From: Mytilinidion resinicola
Lineage: Eukaryota; Ascomycota; Dothideomycetes; Mytilinidiales; Mytilinidiaceae
DNA: 64,000 nt
Reading direction: 5' to 3'
NCBI RefSeq assembly: GCF_010093595.1
Contig: NW_022985452.1
Span: 1,034,190-1,098,189, forward strand
Below the pieces are notes generated by a model. It worked only from the letters and a program-made list of their open reading frames with translations. It made no database searches and was not told the DNA's origin. Below are positions 44,493 to 56,767 of the stretch, piece by piece. Each line of letters opens with the position of its first letter. Within the stretch, counting starts at the first letter, position 1. Made by a program: the position numbers and the translations under genes.

Positions 44493-46569
44493 ATGGCTGC
44501 CGCGCATCGCAAGCGGTCGCTCGACGACGACGTAGTCATGCAGGATGGCCTACCTCTGCGCAAGAAGCTCCGGCTCTCAGACTTGCCCATTGAAGCCAAC
44601 AAGCGGTCCGTCATCGACACGCTGTTGCACACATTCAAGAAGAAGGGCGAGTTCGACGCACTTCGCAAGCTGATATACGCTCAGTTCGACTCGGGGGTAT
44701 GTCTACACCGTTCTTGCAACTACGCGATCTATCTGACAAACTATCTTACAGGAGGCCAAAGCCAATCTCCTCTCTTCCCTCGAGCAACTAGTCGACCGCG
44801 AAACCGATCGCAACCCCTCATTACTATCGAAAGAACGCCGGATTGCCGCCCCCTTGGTGGAAGGCGCCGCCGAACGAAGCGACATCTACAAAGATGTTTT
44901 CGCCAGCATTGACAACCTGATGGATCAACTGATCGCGTCGCAAGGTATCCAAAAGATGCGCGAGGTTAGGGTCAAAGAGGTTGGTGCCGAGCAAGCGGCA
45001 GCAGAGGAGCGCGTCGGCAGCAAGACAGATGATGATTATGCTAGAGATGCTGAGCTACGGCGGGAAGCAAGGGCGGAAATTAGGGAGAGAGAGCTCGAGG
45101 AGAAGAGAAAACTTGACCGAGAGAGAAAGGAGTTGGAAGCTGAGAAGGCAAGGCGGCGGGAAGAGGAGAGAGAAGCTCGCGAGAAAGAGCGCCGCGATCG
45201 AGAGAAGGAGAGGGAGAAAGAACGCGAAAAGGAACGAGAGCGTGAGCGGGAACGACGGGAGAGGGAAGAGCTCGAGCGAGAGGAGCGAGAAGAGCGACGA
45301 CGAAAGGAGGCGCGGCGTGAACGTGAGGAACGCGAGCGGAGAGAGTACGAATATCAGAAAGAAAGGAGAGATCGAAAAGAGCGCGAGCGACGACGAAGAG
45401 AGCCTTCGTTTGATCGAGACAGAGACTATCGGAAACCCACGGTCGATGAAGATGAACCACTGAAACCAGAAGACATCAATGTGGACGATGATATTGCACT
45501 TCAAGCTCTTTTGAAGGAGGGAGAGGAGGTCAAGAGGGCGCGTGAGCGACCAGCTTTGGAGAGGTCTGAATCTTTGGAACCGCCCATTCGAAGACCTATG
45601 GCTCCAAAGTCAATTGTCCCGCGCGATCCAGTTGCCGCCCGACTTGCCAAATTGGACACCAAACCTCTCAGCAGGTCTTCTCCTACCAAGCTTGAGATAA
45701 AAATGGCTACGCCTACTACACCAGTTGCGAAGATTGAGGAGGGTGTCGCTGAGGCTGATGCTATGGACGTCGATAAGCTGGAGAAGGACATCAAGGACGA
45801 GAAGGATGAAAAGGATGATGTTGATCGTGGAAGGTCACGTTCACGCAGTGCTGACAGGAGATCAAGTCGCCGGAGGCGGTCATCGCCTTCACGAGAACGA
45901 GAACGCTCGAGTCGGTATGACTATGATCGACGAGCCAGCCGGTATGAAGACAAGTACCGGTCTCGCGATGATGACTACAAGAGATCCTCGCGCTACTACG
46001 ATGAAGACGATCGCCAGGCCCTGAAAGACAAACAACGCATTGAACGTGAGCGCGATGCCCGTGAATACAAGCGATCGCATCGTGACGAGTCGCGACACAG
46101 CCGCAGCGAATCCAAAGCAAGCGCCACCTACAAGAGCTCTCGATACCGCTCTCCGAGTCCGTCCCGGACCCGCGATCGATCGAAGACCCCGCCTAGGCGC
46201 GGCTATAGAGAAAATTCTCCTCGGTCCCGCCGCCATCGCTCCCGATCACGAAGTCCTAAAGACATTGATAGATACGTCCCAAGCACCTCTGCACGAGCCA
46301 AAACATCATATGCCAGGGACGACTATCGTGATCGGGACCGTGATCGAGATTATCGCTCTAGGGGATCTTATGGCAGAGACGCCCGCGACCGAGACGATGA
46401 TGAGGAAAGACGCCGGCACACGGACATTGATCGCTATATGCCGGGAAGGAGTCGCGCAGCGCCTGATGAGAGGGATAGAGATCGTGACCGAGATCGAAGT
46501 CGAGATCGAGACCGACGGAGGCGCGAACGCAGCCGTACGAGAAGTAGGAGTAGAGGCTCCAGACGTTAA
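44493..46569 (+). CDS. SHG1: COMPASS Shg1-domain protein with long charged RS-like tail
   Basis: Two exons (44493-44696, 44752-46569; intron 55 nt) give 673 residues. The Shg1 domain occupies about residues 30-125: IDTLLHTFKKKGEFDALRKL, then EAKANLLSSLEQLVDRE and YKDVFASIDNLMDQLIAS. After it comes a very long Glu/Arg/Lys-rich segment (about 165-310, single-helix-like, with EREKEREKER runs), an acidic spacer with DINVDDDIALQALL, and a C-terminal Arg-Ser/Arg-Asp region (about 460-673). Yeast Shg1 is a subunit of the COMPASS (Set1) histone H3K4 methyltransferase complex. The RS-rich tail suggests nuclear speckle or RNA-linked contacts; this part is inference. The repeat coding is purine-rich and creates long open frames on the other strand. 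Confidence 0.8.
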
Positions 46570-46979
46570 GTCTTGGATTTCAAATACACAAGTGGCAATT
46601 CTTAAGGACCATCAGCAATGTCAGCAATGGAGTTAATCGTCTCGCTCGAGGGCAAGTGTAATTCTAGGGCACTTTTGCCGCTTGGTCATTGGTAATTTGC
46701 TCAACTTTGTATATTACGATAGTTGGCTTTGAGTAACAATGCGATACCCCTTTCTGTTTGCCTCCCATGCTCTTAACTGCCCAGACATGACGACAACTAC
46801 GAGTATGACATATGCCCATGTTTCTCAATGCGATTACATTTATGGCGCTACTTTAGTCTTGTCCATTTATACATCTCTTGGCAGGTACGCCACTGAAAGG
46901 AGTTCGCGATCCTTTCCTCAAATCCCCCTCAAACGAACAAACACCAGAAGCTTGACCCAGGCTAGGGTCAAATTTCATC
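46570..46979. other. Intergenic, no gene seen
   Basis: 3' flank of the Shg1-domain gene and upstream region of the membrane-protein gene. No coding signal. Confidence 0.5.
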
Positions 46980-48248
46980 ATGCTTTCCTTTCAACTAATT
47001 CTGCTCGCATTCAGTATCCTTTCCTCCACCACCGCCTCAGACCCCTTCCAAATCGAGAAACGCTTCTCCGAAAGTCAACAACCGCTTGACGACATCACAT
47101 GGATCGAACCGTACCGCCGCTTCGTAGTGAAGCTCGACACGCCAGGCTACCCTCGATGGCTTCTCAACAAGACGACGACAGTGGCGCAGGAACACACAAG
47201 GGCTGCGGACTGGTACTACGCAGTATACGACCAGCCAAGCGCCATCCTCCTTAATTTCACTTTGTCCTCTGACAACAAGACCCTTTACCTCAACAGCCAG
47301 GCCATACTTCCCCTAATGGATACCATGCTTCCCCCGAGTTTGGCGGCATATCAAGTACCGGCGGACATTAGTAGGAACGAGTTCAGTTTACTTAAACACA
47401 ACCATGTACTCAGCTGGGCATATTACGGCATGACAATCGCATACCAACGCCTCACTATCGACTACGATCGCCTGGTCTGGGCGGATCCATCCTCGGGCCC
47501 ATACCAAAACCACGTGCCAACTCTCAGGTTCCGCCTCATGGGGCTCGGATCATACAAGCAGGACGATGTCTTGGATGACAGGCTCCAAAAGGTCGTTCAC
47601 GTCACTCTCGCGGACCAGAAACACGGATCTTCCGACGCTTCCGATCGCTCTTATCTGATCACTGAGGTTGCGATCAAAGAATCTCGAAGGTCGTACGCGT
47701 ACGCAGGTGTGCTGCCCAACGACGTCTCGAGGATTGATGATTGTTCAGCGCGCTCATGGCGGTGCGAGGATCATGGATTGTACGCTGAGGGTGAACCGTG
47801 GTACAGGTACATCTGGAGACACAAATTTGACCAGTATGGACGCATTGGATCTCAGCGACATCAAATCCTGACCAGATGGGACGCGATCAGCGAGTTCTTC
47901 AGAGACACGTGGCCAATATGGATATTTACCTTCGTAGGTGTTCTCGAAATGGTCGTGGTCACATACGTGGTATATGGAATGACTCGATATATGCGGCGGA
48001 TCAGGCTCCAGCGTATTCAGTTGTTGGCTGAAGAAGATGGCCTGTTGGATGCCGCAGAAGACGAAGAGGAGTACGTAGACTTCGGCCATGACGATGAGCC
48101 TCCAAGCTATGAAGATTCTGTAAAGCCTCTACCACCACCTCCTTCTCCTCTACTACCACCTAGGACGTCTATTAAGCTTGAGGCTATCGCACAAGACCAA
48201 AACCTCATCGTTCTTAACGATGCTAACGACTTACCACGAAGCGTTTGA
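46980..48248 (+). CDS. Type I membrane protein with cytosolic PPxY motif
   Basis: A 422-residue single-exon protein. A signal peptide (MLSFQLILLAFSILSSTTAS) is followed by a lumenal or extracellular domain of about 290 residues with several N-glycosylation sequons (NKTTT, NFTLS, NKTLY) and few cysteines. One TM helix lies at about residues 311-333 (WPIWIFTFVGVLEMVVVTYV), followed by a basic flank MRRIRLQRIQ. The cytosolic tail is acidic, carries PPSYED at about residue 374 and a proline run. PPxY motifs bind Nedd4/Rsp5 ubiquitin-ligase WW domains, so ubiquitin-driven sorting is plausible. The lumenal domain was not recognised. Confidence 0.75.
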   Translation: MLSFQLILLAFSILSSTTASDPFQIEKRFSESQQPLDDITWIEPYRRFVVKLDTPGYPRWLLNKTTTVAQEHTRAADWYYAVYDQPSAILLNFTLSSDNKTLYLNSQAILPLMDTMLPPSLAAYQVPADISRNEFSLLKHNHVLSWAYYGMTIAYQRLTIDYDRLVWADPSSGPYQNHVPTLRFRLMGLGSYKQDDVLDDRLQKVVHVTLADQKHGSSDASDRSYLITEVAIKESRRSYAYAGVLPNDVSRIDDCSARSWRCEDHGLYAEGEPWYRYIWRHKFDQYGRIGSQRHQILTRWDAISEFFRDTWPIWIFTFVGVLEMVVVTYVVYGMTRYMRRIRLQRIQLLAEEDGLLDAAEDEEEYVDFGHDDEPPSYEDSVKPLPPPPSPLLPPRTSIKLEAIAQDQNLIVLNDANDLPRSV

Positions 48249-49012
48249 TTCGTCCCTCTAGATTTCATATTGTCTTCATTTTAGCGTCATACATAGTGGA
48301 ACAATACGTAGTATATACCACCTAAATTTCGTATACATTCCAAGACTAATATCAAGAGGAAGCACTGTGAACAACCATACAGCCCCCTAGTGGTGTACTC
48401 TGTTTTAGGTCCTAAGCCGATGATGGCAAGCCTGAAGGCGGTGGTCTTCGATTGCTTGAAGGACGAGATTTTTGAAGTGAGCATCGTCCAGCTCCTCCCG
48501 TGATTTGCTGACCATCTCATCGCCCCTCGGCTCCATGCAAACCGCCCACTTTGCCAAGGCTTTAACCGCATTCGACACCCTCGTCCAACGTTGCGAGTTG
48601 TTGACTTCGCTGACCGTCGCCCTGCAACTCCTTTTCTACAATTGTGCCTATACCTAACATTACATTGTTGGCACGGTCCTTACTTTTCTTCTGCGCTCTA
48701 GCATCATATCTTCAAGATCTACTTCATCACAATTCATCGCCGACAAAGAACTACTGATCCACCACAACTCTATTGACACCCTCGTCGCCACCAGCTAGGC
48801 CCGGACCAGTGACGGCTGAATAGAACCAAGCATCTCCCCCGCACATCAGACGCCCCATGGGGTCTTGCTCGTGTCACGCTAGCGCCAGGCCCAGAACTCC
48901 GGAATTACGCACCCTCTACAGGGCCCTCTGAATGGCATCTGGTGCATCATGACAATCGCCACATGAGCCATCCTCCTGAAACTCACTTCGTATCCATCCG
49001 CCAATCTTGGAC
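48249..49012. other. Upstream region of the C2H2 factor gene
   Basis: About 760 bp with no supported gene; probably promoter and leader of the transcription-factor gene. Confidence 0.45.
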
Positions 49013-51722
49013 ATGACAACAAACAGCTCTCCACAAGTCCAGGCTATTAACGTGAAGCCGGTCTACCACTGTCGTTGGTGTGAGAAAACATTTTCAAGAC
49101 GCGACCATCGTCAACGTCATGAGCGAGCGCACACCAAGGAGAGACCTTTCTTGTGTCATCTCTGTGCCGCCTCGTTTGGCCGCCGAGACATCCTCCAGCG
49201 CCATTGCATCCATGTTCACGGTGCATTAGCCAGCGACGAGAGGGATGCCCTCAACCGTGGAGATCGATTGAAGGCGCAGGCCGCGCGACCTTCGAAGAAG
49301 CGGCGGATATCAGACGCAGCTGACGCTCTTCCGACTCTAGCTTTTGCTGCTGATGAGCCTGTCCCGGTCGATCCGGCGAGCATTAAGGACCAATTGGATC
49401 AGGTTGCAAGACGATATGTTATGCTAGATAATCTAGATCAGCTGGAAATGCTCAGTCAGGTCTCCCCTGGGCCTCCGGATTTGGACACGAGCATCTGGTC
49501 GGTGCTTTGTGAATATTTTGACTTCCCAGTGTCCCCGCAAGCATCGGCGGCTTCACAACGTACCGAAGCTATCCTCGAGTGCCCACCTACGGAGCCTCAG
49601 TTACAGCGTGCGTCCAGCAGGGTTTTTGAAAGGGTCACCGGGCTGACTCCGCCTCCACCCAGCTTCATGCAAAGTAACAGATCTCGAGGTCTCATGCCTC
49701 CTCCTCAAATCACGGTACCTCGCTCCATCGGAGGCGGAATCGACTTTGCCCTCCAACAGATTGATACTGGGCGCATACTGACAAATTACACCTCCCACAT
49801 CGCGCCAGGTCTGCCAATGCTACATCTTCCCACTATCGACTTGAGTCCTTGGATCAAACACGGGCACTCGAAGTGTGATGGGTGCTGCCTCCCCAATGGA
49901 TCTGTCGTCCCCGCCCGCCGTCGCGTCAACCGTTGCCTGATGATAAGTCTTCTCACTCTAGGTGCAATTTGCGATCATCGGCATGCCCTTGCCGAAAGGC
50001 TATTTCGAGAGTCCGGGCCCGCAATTCGAGAATACCTCAAAGAAATCCGGCTAAACAAGTCCGATGAGCCACCGCCTTTGGATCTTATTCAAGCCCTGAC
50101 TTTCTACATTGCTTATGGACTCTGCTCCGGAAGCAAACAAATCGAAGAGAGCATGCTAGGGCATATGAGCTGCCTTGGAAGTCTTGTTCAAGACGCTCAA
50201 CTATCAAAGCCTATGTCAGAATTCAATTACGGCCCTATGAAGCCAGGCCCCGATGATGATTGGTTCCTATGGGCAGCAGAAGAGGAAAGGAAGCGCACAT
50301 ATTTTGCTGTGCTTGTGTGCCAAAGTTCAGCGGTGAACTACCTCAACATTCAGCCATACTTGCATTCGAAAGGAATTGAATGGACCTTGCCAGTTGATGA
50401 AGATCTCTGGGAGGCTAGAACCGCAGCTTCCTGGCGCGAGTTGAGACGACGCACGCCAGATGCTCCACGATTCAAGGATGAGCTAGCCCTGCTCTTTGCT
50501 AATCCAGCGCCATCTTTTAAGACAGTGGCGGACTTTCCTACTTCAACTACGGGTGAGCATCAAGAGCTTGAATCGGACGAACCACACTTTGCAGCCACTC
50601 AAGCCGTTACCGATATCTCTACAAATCGTAGATTGCCTAGCCAATACGGATGCTTGGTCCTGATAGGAGCATTGAATGTCATGGTTTGGGAGCACGCCCA
50701 TGGCCGGACCTTCACGTTCGGCCTCACGGCTGGAGGACTAGTACGTGATAAAGTTGCCTTGCTCAACAAGAGCAGCCTCTCCAACTCCTTAAGGCAGTGG
50801 CAGGAGATGTGGCAGTCTTACCCAAAGCACTATTCCCACGAAGATGCACGATACCGAATTCTAGCGACCTGCGTTCCACTGCTTGATCACGCCGAACTGC
50901 TTTTGCATGTTGACATCGCACAAGCAAAGGACGCGCTCTTCTCGAGAGACTACCAAAAGACCTCCATGGCGTATTCGAGCCTTCCTATGGTCATCGACGA
51001 TAGTGATGACGTATCCTTCGATTCTGAAGCCGATTCGCCGCGTTATGAACAAGTACACCATAAGAAGCGATGCTATGGGCTTCGCGGAGCTGCCGCATAC
51101 GCCGTGAAAGCTCTCGAACTAGCGTTCCGCATAGGTCCATGGTTTTCTTCCGAAGACGCATGTTATGATGCTCCAATTCAATCCGTGGTGGCAATGTTCT
51201 ATTGCACGCAGGTCGTATCAAGCTGGCTGCTTGCTTATTCCACGAAGTATCATCAAGATGTGGACGTCACCAATCCTCGGAGGGAACAGATCGAGGACAA
51301 GGTTCTACTCAAGGCAATCAAACAGCTCATCAGCCATCGCAACCAAACATCACTGCCGTTTGAAGATGATACGATAAGCGATTTTTCAATGGAGCTTTTC
51401 GACGAGATGGCGATCTTACAACTGGCCATCGGTCTCATCACCGCGCATGTCCAGCTCCTGAAACGCGTCAGCTTCTGGCCTCGTAAGTACGGTGGAATTC
51501 CATACGTGTTCAAGACATACTGACCCATATGTAGCTGCTGCTCATCTCATCGAGGCGTTGCAAGTCCGAGCGAATGCTATACAAGAAATGTCGAAACTCG
51601 TTCAGCCTAGCAAACCGGATCACCAGTCACCATCGCTTGTGCCGTTTCTCCATTTTGGCGAGAGTGACACGGATGCCGATGGCTGGTCCCTTCAAACAAC
51701 GATTCCTCCGTGTGCGGGCTGA
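49013..51722 (+). CDS. C2H2 zinc-finger / fungal-specific transcription factor
   Basis: Two exons (49013-51482, 51535-51722; intron 52 nt) give 885 residues. Two tandem C2H2 fingers lie at about residues 17-70 (YHCRWCEKTFSRRDHRQRH and FLCHLCAASFGRRDILQRHC). A basic stretch, RPSKKRRISDA, is a likely nuclear signal. The middle region (about 245-700) is the fungal transcription-factor homology domain, with ISLLTLGAICDHRHALAERL, RKRTYFAVLVCQSSAVNYLN and IGALNVMVWEHAHG. This finger-plus-homology-domain build is common in Pezizomycotina regulators; target genes are unknown. The ATG at 49013 is the first in frame. The second exon gives PAAHLIEALQVRANAIQEMS and a polar tail. Confidence 0.88.
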
Positions 51723-52981
51723 GAGAGCATCACATGGTCGTATCATGATGGAATATATATATCCAGCAGGTGTTGAATATTACTTTCTAAGCTAGAAATG
51801 AGCTACTCAGCAAGGTATGTTCCCTGGAGATTATTTTGCGGGGTCGAAATCTTGTAAGAGCGATCTCAATGCTAACGATGCGTAGACTGCGAGAGGTTAG
51901 AGTAAGCTCAACAGTGCTGATATCGCACTAAAGCTGTCCTAGGGCACGAAGGCTTCGAAATAGATAATGTGCCTTTTTTGCGAGCTCCAAATTGGACGTG
52001 CGAGTTGAGTCAAGGACGAGGTGGAGGATGGAGTGATTTACTGGTTGCCAACACCTTGCCGCATCAATAATAGTTTGACTGAAAATTTACCTGTTATCAG
52101 CTGGTACCGGAATCAAGCCAGGGACCTACTCTTAACAGAAGATTGCCCAAGTTGCTAAGGGCTCTTGGAGGCAAGGTCGGGGCTGTCAGAGGCGTTACGC
52201 GGACAGCGAGATATGAGGGCAACCTCCATCGTCATGCGGAACGACGATAAAAACTAGGGGAGCATTTTTAAACTTTCCAAAGGGCGTGTAAACTTACTGG
52301 GCGGCCAATGCCTATCGACCTGGATCAAAAAAGGTAATAGGCGGTAATGTGTTTTTTCCGAGATTTCAAGTTGACATTCAAGTCACATATCCTCAAAATT
52401 TAAGCCCATCGAAGGATGGATCTTCCAAAATGATTTTCTCTACCACCTATCTCCCGCCTAACAATAAGAAATCCCCGGCAAAAAAATCGTACGAGTCTAG
52501 TCGTCCGGCACTATTTTTTCTTGTTTGTATAGTATGCCGTCAAACCCCATACTGCCTTCCCGTCACGCCTACCCACACAGAAGTCTTTGACAGCCCATCG
52601 CCGCATTGTTTTGGATACCTTGAGAAGTTGGGTTGTGTCCGTCGATCTCGAGTTGAGAAAGAGGAATTAAACAGACAAATCACTCTTTTGACCAGTAGAT
52701 GGAAGAGGTCCAAGCTGGAACACCTTGCCACCGCCATGTCAAACCGTCGCACTGTTCATCGATTACCGTTCGCACCGCAATAGGACAAGTGGTGCACGTC
52801 GACCATTTTGAGAGGCTGCTTCCTTTACGTCCAGAAGTATGAGAAGCCGTCGCACCGTTGATCGAGAACCATTCGCACTAGAATAGAAGAGGAGGAGGAG
52901 GAGCTTGTCAGCAGCTTGGACTGCTTATTGTGTTAGCAAGTGATTTGGCGAAAGCTGTTCGACTTTCGACATACCTTGGAG
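51723..52981. other. 1.26-kb intergenic stretch, no gene seen
   Basis: 3' flanks of two convergent genes. Short ORFs only, including a 144-codon frame (52349-52783) without motifs. Confidence 0.5.
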
Positions 52982-54679
52982 CTAACCAGTCAGACGACCA
53001 GATCGATGAACTCTCGACTCAGCGTGAGTCATGCAGACGAGCAGGTTCGTCAGCGCCGTCCTCAGATCGGCCAGGCGCATAGGTGTCTTTTCATAAGCCA
53101 CAACATTCCTAGCAGTCGCCGAGGGGTCTTCGAGATCCATGCGATCTTCATGCTGGCCACCCCAGAGTTTAGTGACCAAGAGCACAATCTCTCCAAGGGC
53201 CTCGGACAGGGACTCCATAGCCAAGCCTTTCTTTCCAGAAACAGACGAATTGCAGATTATGCTCGCCAGAAAGTTAAGTACATGTCCTGCTTCAATTCGA
53301 ATGGCAGTCAGCCCATTGACATACTTCGCCTCATTTAGCTGGCCTCCAACAAACGGGGCCAATGCCTGAGCCATGTCCGCCAGGATGTCCTTCAGCTGCA
53401 GGCGCTCTAGGCGCTTCAAGGAGGCCATGGCATCCATGAGGCGAGGGCTCACCTCCATCGCCGTCCCAATGTCAACAGAATATTCCGAACGTGGGGGGGA
53501 TAACACACGCTTAGACCGCTTAGACTTCTTAGACTTCGAGGTGCCAGCTTTAGAGATCATGTCGTAGTTCGAGCACTCAGTGAGATGCGCACTAACGCCC
53601 GACATGCGACGCTTGGGGCCCGGACCACCAGCTTCCTCATCCACGGACGGAGGAGAAATCCCGGTGAGCGTGATGGGAGGAGGGCAAGGCGACCCAACCG
53701 GGGCCCACGATTGTTCAATCGCCTCCCCCATACGCCTACGCACCGTAACCGTCTCAGCACCCTCCGACATCCCGCTTCCCGGCTCGCTCGGCGGCGGAGT
53801 GCTGTGGTACGCACGCTGGGCAGCTCGGTCCTCGAACTCATCCTCTTCGTCTACATCCATCCTCTGGGCCCCATCGTGGCTCGCAGGCGGCGAGGGCGGC
53901 ACATACCGCGATGGCAGGTCTGGCGCATACTGCATCTCCATCTCCGTCGAATCCATCATCTTGCCACGTCGAATAAAGCCGCCGCCACCCACCCAGTCGG
54001 CATCCGTGCCGCCCTCGTTCCATCCGCTACGATGATCGCGCAGGCCTTGCATGGTCGGGCCTTCGAGACGACCTACGCTGCTGCTGCTGGCGGAGACGGA
54101 GACGGAGACGGAGAGACTGGGGTCGAAATTGGGGTCAACGACGGTGTAGCGGTTGCTGTTGGTGGGAGAGCCGACGTGTGGAGTTGAAGAGGTGGAAGGA
54201 GTAGTGGTGGTGTGGATGGAGTGGAGAGCGGAGTGAGAGGAAAAGTTAGGGAAGGAGGTGATGGTGTCTTTGTTGTTGTTGAGGTTGCCGTTGCAGTTGA
54301 GGGTGAATGGGCGGTTGTTGTTGGAAGTGGTGCCGTGGACGTTGGAGGTGAAAGCACCGCCAGAGTCAGCTTCGATAGGTTGATGGACGGGGTTGGTGGT
54401 GGCCTTGGAGGAGTCGGGAGACAGGACCTTGTTGTTAGTCAAGGTCAAAGTAGAGGTGTTGTTGGCGGTGGTTGGCTGATGCTTCTTGGCCGAGCGCTTG
54501 TGGGTGGTGTGGGCTTTGGATTTGGTTTTCGCAGTCTTGCCCTTCGCACCACGGCCGCCAGCCTTGCCCTTAGCACCGTGACCGCTCGTCGCCAACTCCT
54601 CGAGTTCTTCGCCATCAGGACGCATCATGGAAAGCGGCTTGCCGCCTTTCATGAAGTTTGGAGCCGGCCTCATGGCCAT
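52982..54679 (-). CDS. Hypothetical low-complexity protein with helical C-terminal domain
   Basis: A 565-residue single-exon protein. The N-terminal 380 residues are low-complexity: Lys/Gly-rich at first (GHGAKGKAGGRGAKGKTAKT), then Asn/Thr/Ser-rich and Pro/Ser-rich with acidic DVDEEDEFED; SKSKKSKRSKR is a nuclear-signal-like segment. The C-terminal 165 residues look folded and helical: LMDAMASLKRLERLQLKDIL, LAPFVGGQLNEAKYVNGLTA and MESLSEALGEIVLLVTKLWG. No family was recognised. Nuclear location is an inference from the basic stretches. A VSVSVSAS run comes from a GGAGAC microsatellite near 54090-54115. Confidence 0.65.
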   Translation of the reverse strand: MAMRPAPNFMKGGKPLSMMRPDGEELEELATSGHGAKGKAGGRGAKGKTAKTKSKAHTTHKRSAKKHQPTTANNTSTLTLTNNKVLSPDSSKATTNPVHQPIEADSGGAFTSNVHGTTSNNNRPFTLNCNGNLNNNKDTITSFPNFSSHSALHSIHTTTTPSTSSTPHVGSPTNSNRYTVVDPNFDPSLSVSVSVSASSSSVGRLEGPTMQGLRDHRSGWNEGGTDADWVGGGGFIRRGKMMDSTEMEMQYAPDLPSRYVPPSPPASHDGAQRMDVDEEDEFEDRAAQRAYHSTPPPSEPGSGMSEGAETVTVRRRMGEAIEQSWAPVGSPCPPPITLTGISPPSVDEEAGGPGPKRRMSGVSAHLTECSNYDMISKAGTSKSKKSKRSKRVLSPPRSEYSVDIGTAMEVSPRLMDAMASLKRLERLQLKDILADMAQALAPFVGGQLNEAKYVNGLTAIRIEAGHVLNFLASIICNSSVSGKKGLAMESLSEALGEIVLLVTKLWGGQHEDRMDLEDPSATARNVVAYEKTPMRLADLRTALTNLLVCMTHAESRVHRSGRLTG

Positions 54680-55116
54680 CTGGGAGATGACGACGATGTT
54701 GAGCGACTTTGCGGCGGTGAACGTGTGTGGCTAGAAGCCCGGACACCGGTTTGGTGAGAGGAGGCGGCGAAGAGCAAAAGAGTACAAGAATTTACTGCCT
54801 ACTATGGAAGAATAGAGGAATACTGTTGTGGTGGTGTGCTCTTTTAGGAGGGTGTGGAATTGAGGGTGGTGATGTAGCTTCTTGGAGGTGGAGGTGGAAG
54901 TGGATTGGTCGAGCGAAAATATATACGTCACCTTGGGGGTTGCGCTATTGTTCCTATGCAGCAGCTTATTGAAGAGGCTGGGCGCCAGGCAACGGGGGTT
55001 TCGAGGGTTTTTTCTGGTGGTGAATAAGGCAGTCAGGCACAGCAGGGAGGTTCGCCCCTGAGTGTGGGTAAGGGGTTGGGAATGAGGGTTCTGAAACTCC
55101 AAGTTAGATAGAGAGG
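54680..55116. other. Upstream region, no gene seen
   Basis: Upstream of the low-complexity protein gene. A 129-codon minus frame (54731-55120) is Ser/Thr/His-rich and probably leader sequence. Confidence 0.4.
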
Positions 55117-55868
55117 CCAACGTAGTGGAAATCAGATTACCCTTTGACGAGGCTGATACCTACTAACTGAGGTGATCCTTACAGTGGTGTCGAGTGAGCA
55201 ACAGTGGAGTTTAAGCACCGATATATTCGTGTGCTTAAACTTATGATCTAAAGCACGATGCAAAGACCAACGTAGTAGGAACCTGACTACCTTTTGACGA
55301 AGCTGATACGTGCTAGCCAGGCTACCCCTATAGTGCTATCGGACGAGCAAGAGAGTTCTCTAATGCGAGAGATATCTAGGTATCTGAAAAATCATACGAA
55401 CGATACAATGTTAAGTTCAAAGCAGTACAGATTAGACTACCTTTTAGCCAGCCAGCTCACCACCAGCAGGGCCACCTCTTACAGCGTGATTAAGCGTGCA
55501 AAAGTAAAGAAAACAATGTGAAGGACTATACAGTGGGAATTGGAGTACCTTTTAGCTAGCCAGCTTATCGCTAGCGGGGCCACCTCTTACAGCGCTATTA
55601 ACCGTACAGAAGCAAAGAAACCGATGTGAAGGATTACACAGTGGGAATTAGACTACCTCTTATCCAGCTAAGTGCCTACTAGCTAGCGGAGTCCTTACAG
55701 TGCTATTAGAAAGTTAAGAATGCACCTAAATATAAAAGATATTGGGGCCCTTTGTAAATACAAATATAATACGCTGTCAAAGTTAAGGCAGTAGAGATCA
55801 GCCTCCCTTTTGACTGGACGGTAACCTCCTAGCCGAGCTACTCTTCACACTGGCATCAAGCGAGCAAG
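55117..55868. repeat. Six degenerate repeat units, partly 108-bp period
   Basis: Units begin at 55117, 55267, 55423, 55531, 55639 and 55789. Each has a block like GTGGGAATTAGACTACCTTT followed some 30 bp later by a block like CTCTTACAGTGCTATTAA and ends near a GAGCAAG-like or ACAGAAG-like stretch. Units 3-5 are spaced exactly 108 bp; the others 150-156 bp because of an extra 40-50 bp. Stops interrupt all frames. Confidence 0.7.
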
Positions 55869-56767
55869 TCTGAAGCCTGAGCAGTGACATATTCATGTGC
55901 CCAGACATATGGCTTGGTGCTATGCAGCAAATCCGCATGTCTGCGTACCCTGGGGCATCCACGGGGAATTCAGTGATTTTCAGCGGCAAGCGACGAAGAT
56001 TTGGAGCGAGACAGATGGGATGTGGCAAAGATCTAAGTGGAGTGGCAGGAAAGTATTTTATGGACGTCTAGCAGGGACACAGATGCGTTCACTTGGTATG
56101 CCCCTCCTTTCTCAGTTCCCCATGCGGCTCCGACAGCATGTGTCTCTAGCAGTCTACAGATTAGGCTTACGCTTCGCAGTCGCGAAAATCAGATCGGTGC
56201 AATGATCTATTTGGACTGGAGCCATTTAGAGGTGGACTAGATGGAGGCACTCGAAAATGGTCTGGAGCTCCATATTTTTCCTAGGAAATCCAGTGGATTT
56301 GGAAAACGTGACCAGATCTCTTAGTGAAATCTGCTTATTATGTGGCGCTATACCTAATATGGACGACACGTGATATCTTGAGCTCCGGAGCATTTTCCGT
56401 AGGCTGGAGTAGATTTGAGGCGAAATCCACTCCACTCCATTCAATTGAGGTCGCTGGATCGGTGAACAAGCCAGATGAGATGCTCATTACTAGCGCAAGA
56501 GAGGTTGTGTGTCTTGTGCCTTGCATTATTTTTATACCTTCAACGGCCTTGTAATAAGAGGCCCAAAGTGAGAGCGAATGCGTAGCTTGAGCAGAACGAT
56601 GTCATACCTGAAGTAGGTGCGAAAGCGCGGAAACAATCCCGGGCCGAGGGCCGCGAAAAAGTTTGTTAGTGTGGTTTCACAAGTAAGGGTACATATACCT
56701 TTTATTTTCATGTGCCCAAATGTCGCGAGGAGAAGTGGATCACTCAGTGGTTCAACAGTCAAGATTT
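55869..56767. other. Non-coding stretch in repeat area
   Basis: No gene seen; short ORFs only. Confidence 0.45.

Noticed and set aside
45055..45504. Minus-strand frames rich in Leu, Phe, Ser
   Set aside because: They mirror the purine-rich E/R repeat of the Shg1-domain protein.
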